DNA from: Halopseudomonas xiamenensis
GTDB lineage: Bacteria; Pseudomonadota; Gammaproteobacteria; Pseudomonadales; Pseudomonadaceae
Direction: 5' to 3'
DNA: 64,000 bases
Assembly (NCBI RefSeq): GCF_014219065.1
Contig: NZ_JACLGO010000009.1
Location: 62,001 to 126,000 of the forward strand
The stretch's first letter is position 1, and each line of letters begins with the position of its first letter. Made by a program: the position numbers and the translations under genes. The notes under the pieces are model-generated. The model saw only the letters and a list, made by a program, of their open reading frames with translations. It ran no database searches and was not told where the DNA came from. This document shows positions 58,279-64,000 of this stretch, piece by piece.

Positions 58279-58896
58279 TCACTGCCCTTCGAGCTGAGCT
58301 GCGCGGGTACGCATCTCGGCGCACCACTGCTGCAGCCTCGTGCATTCTGCAGGCAACGGCTGGCCGACCGCCTCACCGAAGTCGGCAAAACACAGCAGCA
58401 TCAGATCCACCACCGTCATCCGCGCACCACACAGGTAACCACCTGCGGGCATATGCCGTTCCAGCCAGGCCCAGCCGTCACGGGTTGCCTGCTTGCAGCG
58501 CTCGGCGACCTCCGGGTAACAGGTCACCCGGTCACGAAACAGTTCCAGTCCTTCTGCCCCACGAAAGCCCATGGTCATGGGCTGCACTATCATCTGGTCA
58601 ACCCGCCGCCACCACATGCGCGTCTGCGCCCGCTCCTCGGCAGTGCTGCCGATCAGCGCCGGCGCCGGGTTGAGTTCTTCCAGGTATTCGCAGATAGCCG
58701 TGGTTTCAGCTACCCGGGTGCCATCCTCCAGTTCCAGCACCGGCGTGGTGCCGGTCGGGTTGATGGCCAGATAGTCCGGCAGGCGGTTGACGCCCGCCAT
58801 GATGTCGATCTCCTGCAGAGGCAGGGGCAATCCCTTGGCCGCTGCAAACAAAGCCACCAGACGCGGATTGGGTCCGATCGAGTGATACAGCTTCAT
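58279..58896 (-). CDS. Glutathione S-transferase family protein
   Basis: A 205-residue GST: thioredoxin-fold domain (YHSIGPNPRLVALFAA; NPTGTTPVLELEDG with cis-proline; AETTAICEYLEE) and all-helical C-terminal domain. The catalytic position near residue 6 is Ser in YHSIGPN, so serine-type catalysis is likely. It lies 25 bp after the SDR gene and may isomerise, open or detoxify a pathway intermediate using glutathione. Confidence 0.85.
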   Translation of the reverse strand: MKLYHSIGPNPRLVALFAAAKGLPLPLQEIDIMAGVNRLPDYLAINPTGTTPVLELEDGTRVAETTAICEYLEELNPAPALIGSTAEERAQTRMWWRRVDQMIVQPMTMGFRGAEGLELFRDRVTCYPEVAERCKQATRDGWAWLERHMPAGGYLCGARMTVVDLMLLCFADFGEAVGQPLPAECTRLQQWCAEMRTRAAQLEGQ

Positions 58897-58921
58897 GGCA
58901 TTCCCCCTGCCCCTGTGGATA

Positions 58922-59680
58922 TCAGAACTGCACGCGCTTGGTATAACCGCCGTCGATCACCACGTTGGTACCGGTGATGTAGGAGGCCGCCGGGCTGGAC
59001 AGGAATACCACTGTACGGGCGACGTCGTTGGGCTCGCCGAAACGGCCCAGCGCCATCTGACCGAGGGTCTGCTCGTAGAATTCCGGCATCGCTTCCTTGA
59101 TCGCCGACCAGTTGCCGCCCGGATACTCGATCGGACCGGGGGAGACCATGTTGACGCGGATCTTCTTCGGCCCCCAAGCCTGGGACAGCTGTTTGCCGTA
59201 GGTGATCATCGCCGCCTTGATGGCATTGAACGCCTGGGGAATGATGAAAGTCTCGATGGCTGCGGTGCTGGACATCAGGATGACCGAACCCTCACCGCTG
59301 GCTCCCAGATGCTCTTCCAGGGTTTCGCAGCCGATGACCGCACCAAGCATGTCCAGGCGGAAGGTCATTTCCCAGTCAGTGGTGCCCTGGGCGCCTGAGG
59401 AACTGGCGTTATGGATGAAGATATCGCAGCCGCCCAAACGCTCGGCGGCCGATACCAGCCACTGCTTGTAGGCTTCGGTGTCGTTCATGTCGAAGGCATC
59501 ACCGAACACCTTGCCGCCATGGGCTTCCAGCACCTTGACCGTTTCCGCCACCCGCGCGGCATCCCGGGAGAAGAAGGCAATATCACAACCTTCGGCAGCA
59601 TACAGTTCCAGTGCTGCACGCCCCAGACCACGACTGCCGCCATTGATGATGACTTTCTTACCACGTAGACCCAGTTCCAT
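58922..59680 (-). CDS. SDR-family protein with Tyr-to-Phe change at the catalytic site
   Basis: A 252-residue classical SDR-fold protein, ATG 59680 with GGAG upstream. The cofactor motif GGSRGLGR is intact, but the YxxxK motif is Phe151-Asn-Ala-Ile-Lys155. The codon at 59228-59230 is TTC on the coding strand. It therefore lacks the proton-donating tyrosine. It may still bind NAD(P) and act as an isomerase, a regulatory partner or an altered dehydrogenase. Family certain, activity uncertain. Confidence 0.82.
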   Translation of the reverse strand: MELGLRGKKVIINGGSRGLGRAALELYAAEGCDIAFFSRDAARVAETVKVLEAHGGKVFGDAFDMNDTEAYKQWLVSAAERLGGCDIFIHNASSSGAQGTTDWEMTFRLDMLGAVIGCETLEEHLGASGEGSVILMSSTAAIETFIIPQAFNAIKAAMITYGKQLSQAWGPKKIRVNMVSPGPIEYPGGNWSAIKEAMPEFYEQTLGQMALGRFGEPNDVARTVVFLSSPAASYITGTNVVIDGGYTKRVQF

Positions 59681-59713
59681 GACCATCTCCTGCATACATT
59701 GTGTTGTTATGAA

Positions 59714-60487
59714 TCAGTTGTTGCGTTGCAGCGCCGGCTCGCCGGCCCAGGCCAGACCGCGGCGCAGCAGTTCGTAGAACACCGGGGAATCCCAGGCGCA
59801 GCGATCCACGCTGGGCCAGTAATCCATCAGCGGCTGCAGGTCATAATGTCCCCGGCAGTGGCCCAAGGTCAGATACAGCACTGCGCCCTTGCCCAGCTCA
59901 CGGCGATACAGCACCGGATGACGCTCACGCAGCCACTGGTCACGCACGAAGCCCGGTGTTTCCCCTTCGAACTCCAGATCCAGCAGTACATCGATCTCGG
60001 CGCACTGGTCCACCAGGTACTGCTCATCCACCACCTCGAAATCCTCGATGCCCTGCACCAGCGGATCTTCTGGCTTGGCCACCCGTACGGTGAAAGGTCC
60101 GATCGGCGGGTGAGAGGCAAACTGCGTGCCCAGTGTTTCCATGAAGTGGCTGGCCCAGTCAGGCGTATCCACCAGACCATTCTCCAGAAAGCGCAGAATC
60201 GAGTTGGTGCCGTGCAGCGCATACCAGCGTCCACCCTGCTCCAGCCAGCTACGCAGTGCCTGCTGCTGCTCCAGGCTGGGAACCACCTCGCAGGTATAGG
60301 TCACCAGAAAGTCGGCTCTGGTAATGGCCTCCAGGTTCGCGTAGTCCTCGAACACCCGGACCCGGAACCGCTGGTTTTCCGCCAGCAGCTTGAGCAGCTC
60401 CAGCCGGGCGAAGTCGATGTCGTGATACTTGCCCGAGGCAATCAGCACACAATCAATTCTGCCTGTTTGTTTATCTTCTGCAGTCAT
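59714..60487 (-). CDS. ThuA-like domain protein
   Basis: A 257-residue ThuA-like (class I glutamine amidotransferase-fold) protein: CVLIASGKYHDIDFARLELL, EQGGRWYALHGTN and GHCRGHYDLQPLMDYW. The family is often linked to sugar or polyol catabolism, and its members lack the amidotransferase cysteine. It lies 70 bp after the MMPL gene and 33 bp before the SDR gene in the same direction. The role here is unknown. Confidence 0.75.
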   Translation of the reverse strand: MTAEDKQTGRIDCVLIASGKYHDIDFARLELLKLLAENQRFRVRVFEDYANLEAITRADFLVTYTCEVVPSLEQQQALRSWLEQGGRWYALHGTNSILRFLENGLVDTPDWASHFMETLGTQFASHPPIGPFTVRVAKPEDPLVQGIEDFEVVDEQYLVDQCAEIDVLLDLEFEGETPGFVRDQWLRERHPVLYRRELGKGAVLYLTLGHCRGHYDLQPLMDYWPSVDRCAWDSPVFYELLRRGLAWAGEPALQRNN

Positions 60488-60557
60488 TGCACTCTTGCCT
60501 CATATTCCCCATGTCCCGCCCGATCAACAGGCGGGACCTGTCATTTCAGCTCAGTGG

Positions 60558-62996
60558 TTATACGGCACCGCCAGCCAGCGCCAGATTCTTGCGTTCCCCT
60601 TCCGTCATACCCTGAGGGTTGACCGTTGCGCTGCCCAGCAGGAAGTGGGACAGAGCCGGCACCAGAATCAGCGCGCTGATCATGTTCAGCAGGAACATGA
60701 AGGTCAGCAGGATACCCATGTCGGCCTGGAACTTGATCGGCGACCAGGCCCAGGTGACCACGCCCGCTGCCAGGGTCACACCGACCAGCGCCACCACCTT
60801 GCCAGTGGTTGCCAGCGCCTTGCGGTAGGCATCCGCCACCGAGTAACCGACCCGCTGGAAAGCCAACTGGGTACTCAGCAGATAGATGGCATAGTCCACA
60901 CCGATCCCTACACCCAGTGCCACCACCGGCAGGGTGGCTACCTTGACCCCAATCCCCAGGTAGACCATCAGCGCCTCGGCCAGCATGGAAGTCAGGATCA
61001 GCGGCACCAGCGCGACTATCACTGCACGCCAGCTGCGGAAGGTGATCAGGCACAGCAGGGCCACCGCCGCATAGACATAGAACAGCATCTTGCGGTTGGC
61101 CTCCTTGACCACGATATTGGTCGCCGCATCCACACCGGCGTTACCGGCGGCCAAGAGGAACTGGTAATCCTCTGTGCTGTTCTGCTCGGCAAACTCGCTG
61201 GCAGCCTGAACCACCCGGTCCAGGGTGTCGGCCTTGTGATCGGCCAGGTAAGCCAGTACCGGCATCATGTTGCAGCGGGTATTGAGGAACTCGGAGTTCC
61301 AGGACACCGCGTTGCCGATCTGTGCATCGATCAGCCCCTGGGAGTCACTGACGGTGGCCCATTTGGGGTTGCCTTCGAACATGCCGGCGGTGTAGCTGCG
61401 CACGGTATCGGCCAGCGAGCCGGTACGCTGCACCCCCGGCACCTGGGCCAGATGCCAGGACAAGCGGTCCATTTCCGTCAGAGTGGCAAAGCTACGGCAA
61501 CCATCATCAGGCGTCCGCACCATGACCGCGAACACGTCACTGGAAATCCCGTAATGTGAGGTGATGTAGGCATTATCCATGTTGTAACGTGAGTCCGGTC
61601 GCAGCTCGGGTGCCCCGGCATCCAGGTCACCGATCTGCAGCTTGGTCGACATGTGGATACCCCAGGCCAGCAGCACCGCAGCAACCAGAATGGAGGCCAC
61701 CGCCCAACTGCGCCGGGTAAACAGCGCCAGGAAGCGCCAGATCACACCCGGCCGGCGCTGATCGACCCTCAGGCTGCGCTGGGCCGCCTTCGGGCTGACG
61801 CCGATATAGGACAGCAGCACCGGTACCAGGATCAGGTTGGTGAAGATAAGTACGCCCACCCCGATACTGGCGGTCAGCGCCAGATCCCGGATCACCGGAA
61901 TGTCGATGATCATCAGCACCGCAAAACCCACCACGTCAGCCAGCAGCGCTGTCAGGCCGGGCAGGAACAGGCGACGGAAGGTGAAGCGCGCTGCCACCAC
62001 CTTATGGGTACCACGACCGATGTCCTGCATGATGCCGTTCATCTTCTGGGCACCATGACTCACACCAATGGCCACCACCAGGAAGGGCACCAGCATGGAG
62101 AAGGGGTCCAGGTCGTAACCCAGCAGGGTCACCGCACCCAGTTGCCAGACCACCGCCACGATCGAGCAGCTCAGCACCAGCAGCGAACTACGCATGCAGC
62201 GGGTATAGCTGTAGATAATGGCCACAGCGATGATCGCCGCAGCGAGGAAGAACAGCATGACCTGGTTGAGTCCGTCAATCAGATCACCGGTCAGTTTGGC
62301 GAAACCGATGACGTAGATGTTGACGTCGTGCTCATCGCTGCTGATGTACTTCTGACGGATATCCTCGATGGCATCGGCCAGCTGCTTGTAGTTGATCGGG
62401 TTGCCATCCGCATCCTGCGCCATCAGCGGCACCACTATCATGCTCGAGCGATAGTCGTTGGCCACCAGGCTGCCAACTACATCCGCCCGGCCGATATTGA
62501 TCCGCAGATCACGGATGCTCTGGGCGCTGCCATCATAGTTGTTGGGCAGCACCGGACCACCGGTGAAGCCTTCCTCGGTGACCTCGGTCCAGCGCACCAC
62601 CGGGGTGAAGATCGACTTCATCCAGGGTCTGTCCACCCCCGGCAGGATGAAGATTTCATCGTTGATCCGCGCCAGCGTATCCAGATAGCTGGCATTGAAG
62701 ATATTGCCTTCACGAGCCTCGATCACCACCCGGATCGAGTCACCGAAGCCACGCAGCTCATCGCGGTTTTCCAGATAGTTCTGAATATACTCATGGCTTT
62801 GCGGCAGGGTCTTTTCATAGCTGGCACTGACCTTCAGATCCTTCAGCTGATAACCGAAGAACACCGTCAGAATCAGACAGAACAGCATGATGGCAACACG
62901 GTGATTGAACACCAGCCGTTCGATCAGTCCACCGGTACGGGGATCGAAATCCTCCAACCGGGTCCCTTGCTGGATGTTGTTGTTATTGTTTGGCAT
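60558..62996 (-). CDS. MMPL/RND superfamily transporter
   Basis: An 812-residue protein with 12 predicted transmembrane segments in two MMPL halves and two large periplasmic loops (about 60-245 and 455-640). The second half has GVGIGVDYAIYLLS, typical of the hydrophobic lipid-type RND proteins. The start MPNNNNNIQQG overlaps the preceding YCF48-like gene by 14 bp. In other proteobacterial hydrophobic-compound clusters this pair is found with DUF1302/DUF1329 genes, which may lie beyond the right edge. Probably moves a hydrophobic substrate across the envelope. Confidence 0.87.
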   Translation of the reverse strand: MPNNNNNIQQGTRLEDFDPRTGGLIERLVFNHRVAIMLFCLILTVFFGYQLKDLKVSASYEKTLPQSHEYIQNYLENRDELRGFGDSIRVVIEAREGNIFNASYLDTLARINDEIFILPGVDRPWMKSIFTPVVRWTEVTEEGFTGGPVLPNNYDGSAQSIRDLRINIGRADVVGSLVANDYRSSMIVVPLMAQDADGNPINYKQLADAIEDIRQKYISSDEHDVNIYVIGFAKLTGDLIDGLNQVMLFFLAAAIIAVAIIYSYTRCMRSSLLVLSCSIVAVVWQLGAVTLLGYDLDPFSMLVPFLVVAIGVSHGAQKMNGIMQDIGRGTHKVVAARFTFRRLFLPGLTALLADVVGFAVLMIIDIPVIRDLALTASIGVGVLIFTNLILVPVLLSYIGVSPKAAQRSLRVDQRRPGVIWRFLALFTRRSWAVASILVAAVLLAWGIHMSTKLQIGDLDAGAPELRPDSRYNMDNAYITSHYGISSDVFAVMVRTPDDGCRSFATLTEMDRLSWHLAQVPGVQRTGSLADTVRSYTAGMFEGNPKWATVSDSQGLIDAQIGNAVSWNSEFLNTRCNMMPVLAYLADHKADTLDRVVQAASEFAEQNSTEDYQFLLAAGNAGVDAATNIVVKEANRKMLFYVYAAVALLCLITFRSWRAVIVALVPLILTSMLAEALMVYLGIGVKVATLPVVALGVGIGVDYAIYLLSTQLAFQRVGYSVADAYRKALATTGKVVALVGVTLAAGVVTWAWSPIKFQADMGILLTFMFLLNMISALILVPALSHFLLGSATVNPQGMTEGERKNLALAGGAV

Positions 62997-64000
62997 TACG
63001 ATGCTCCACGCTGTTTGTCACAACACTGTCCACGGAGAACAGGGATACTCGGGATTCACGGCTGACCGCATCCGGGGTGGCCACAGCCAGCTGCTGAGCG
63101 CCCTCGGCACCGACCAGCGCCAGCTGGGTGCTGGAGATCTGGGCCAGACCGTAGAACGGCATGACCCGAGCTACCGGCTGCGACTCGAAGGAGACTCCGC
63201 GGTCGGTGCTGACCAGCAGCTCCCCGGCCAGGTTGACCAGTACGATGGCGTCATTGCCGACAATCACACCATCGGTGATGCCCGCTGCCGAATCGATCTC
63301 CAGATGTTGCCAGTTCTGCCCCTGATCGGTACTGAGATAGGCATTGCCACGCATGCCGAATACCACCACACGGTCGCTACCCACCGCCGAGCCGAACAGG
63401 GTACCGGTATAGGGCGTGGCGACACTGTCGAAGAACTGCCGCTCCTCATCGAGACGCCAGACCATGCCCTGCTCACCAGTGATGTACAGACCATCGGCGC
63501 CCACATTGATGGAGTAGAAGTGCAATTCATGGGGGTTATCCACCCGGTGCGCCCATGGTTCCCAGGATTGACCACCATCACGGGTTCTGAGCAGGCGGTT
63601 GAAGATGCCGACAACATAGCCGTTGAGCTCATCCTCGAAATACACGTCCATCAGCGGCTGGGTACCACCGAAGCTGACCAGCACGTTTTCCCGCTCCAGC
63701 AGCATCTCCGCGTCCGCGAACTCCTCATCACCGATGCGGCTCTGGTAGTAGTTCCTGATCAGATCGGTGGTCTGCTCACCATTGAGCTGCAACGTCCAGC
63801 TCTGACCGGCATCCTCGCTGTTGAGCACCACCCCGCCATGGCCGACCGCCCAGCCATGGCTGGCGGAGGCAAAGGACACCGCCACCAAGTCATTGCTGAC
63901 TGGCACACTGGCCTGGGTCCAACTCAATCCAGCATCATCGGACCAGAGAATATGGCCACGCTGACCCACCGCCACCATGCGATCACCGGCCTTGGCCACC
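62983..64000 (-). CDS. YCF48/BNR-repeat-like protein, C-terminal part (cut by window edge)
   Basis: At least 338 residues of a beta-propeller-type protein; the true start lies right of the window. Repeats such as SDDAGLSWTQASV, SEDAGQSWTLQL, TRDGGQSWEPW and STDQGQNWQHL are Asp-box/YCF48 units spaced 50-90 residues apart. Such proteins often accompany MMPL transporters in hydrophobic-compound clusters and are usually periplasmic. The stop overlaps the MMPL start. Confidence 0.82.
   Translation of the reverse strand, partial: VAKAGDRMVAVGQRGHILWSDDAGLSWTQASVPVSNDLVAVSFASASHGWAVGHGGVVLNSEDAGQSWTLQLNGEQTTDLIRNYYQSRIGDEEFADAEMLLERENVLVSFGGTQPLMDVYFEDELNGYVVGIFNRLLRTRDGGQSWEPWAHRVDNPHELHFYSINVGADGLYITGEQGMVWRLDEERQFFDSVATPYTGTLFGSAVGSDRVVVFGMRGNAYLSTDQGQNWQHLEIDSAAGITDGVIVGNDAIVLVNLAGELLVSTDRGVSFESQPVARVMPFYGLAQISSTQLALVGAEGAQQLAVATPDAVSRESRVSLFSVDSVVTNSVEHRNAKQ

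Overview
The window is a high-GC gammaproteobacterial chromosome segment. The order clpB-pgeF-rluD-bamD, pilS-pilR-thiO, and mapZ with radA and mscL nearby matches Pseudomonas and relatives, and PilS has its phospho-accepting histidine at residue 319, as in P. aeruginosa. I place it in Pseudomonadaceae; a marine Halopseudomonas-like genus is possible, but the sequence alone does not prove it. No rRNA, tRNA, CRISPR, prophage or insertion sequence was seen.

Bases 1-27100 are ordinary core genome. They hold the clpB start behind a sigma-32-type promoter, pgeF, rluD, bamD, nadE, a small PP0621-family gene, the pilus regulators pilS/pilR, thiO, mqo, a periplasmic binding protein, glyA with a clear terminator, ettA, gdhA, mapZ, rlmG, mscL, pap, radA, a Lon-like protease and a HemD-like protein. 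Intergenic points of note are REP-like palindromes, a large inverted repeat between glyA and ettA, and two perfect DnaA boxes inside a 23-bp direct repeat after radA.

Bases 27200-64000 are an accessory catabolic island with no obvious known substrate. On the plus strand are acetoacetyl-CoA synthetase, a VOC protein, a three-gene module resembling LvaA-LvaB-LvaC of the Pseudomonas putida levulinate pathway (phosphorylation-driven conversion of 4-hydroxyacyl-CoA to 3-hydroxyacyl-CoA), and thiolase, 3-hydroxyacyl-CoA dehydrogenase and enoyl-CoA hydratase/isomerase genes. On the minus strand are three Rieske oxygenases, one PDR/VanB-type reductase, three SnoaL-like proteins, an acyl-CoA ligase, a paired acyl-CoA dehydrogenase, a thiolase-like/DUF35 pair, a split 2-oxoacid dehydrogenase (E1 alpha, E1 beta, free lipoyl domain, free E2 core), two SDRs, two TetR regulators and a second VOC protein. 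A further operon carries a YCF48-like protein, an MMPL/RND transporter, ThuA-like, SDR, GST and TIM-barrel genes.

A 26-bp element beginning TAAATAAAA, or a close variant, lies upstream of five transcription units of the island, always reading towards the gene. It contains an inverted repeat AAAACA-N8-TGTTTT, perfect in two copies. One copy lies at the promoter of the island's TetR gene, so I infer a single regulon. My working model is CoA activation of a carboxylated, probably ring-containing compound; Rieske hydroxylation; side-chain oxidation and retro-aldol-type cleavage; cleavage of an alpha-keto or diketone intermediate by the split dehydrogenase; and rescue of a gamma-hydroxyacyl fragment by the Lva-like module into beta-oxidation. 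The substrate is unknown.
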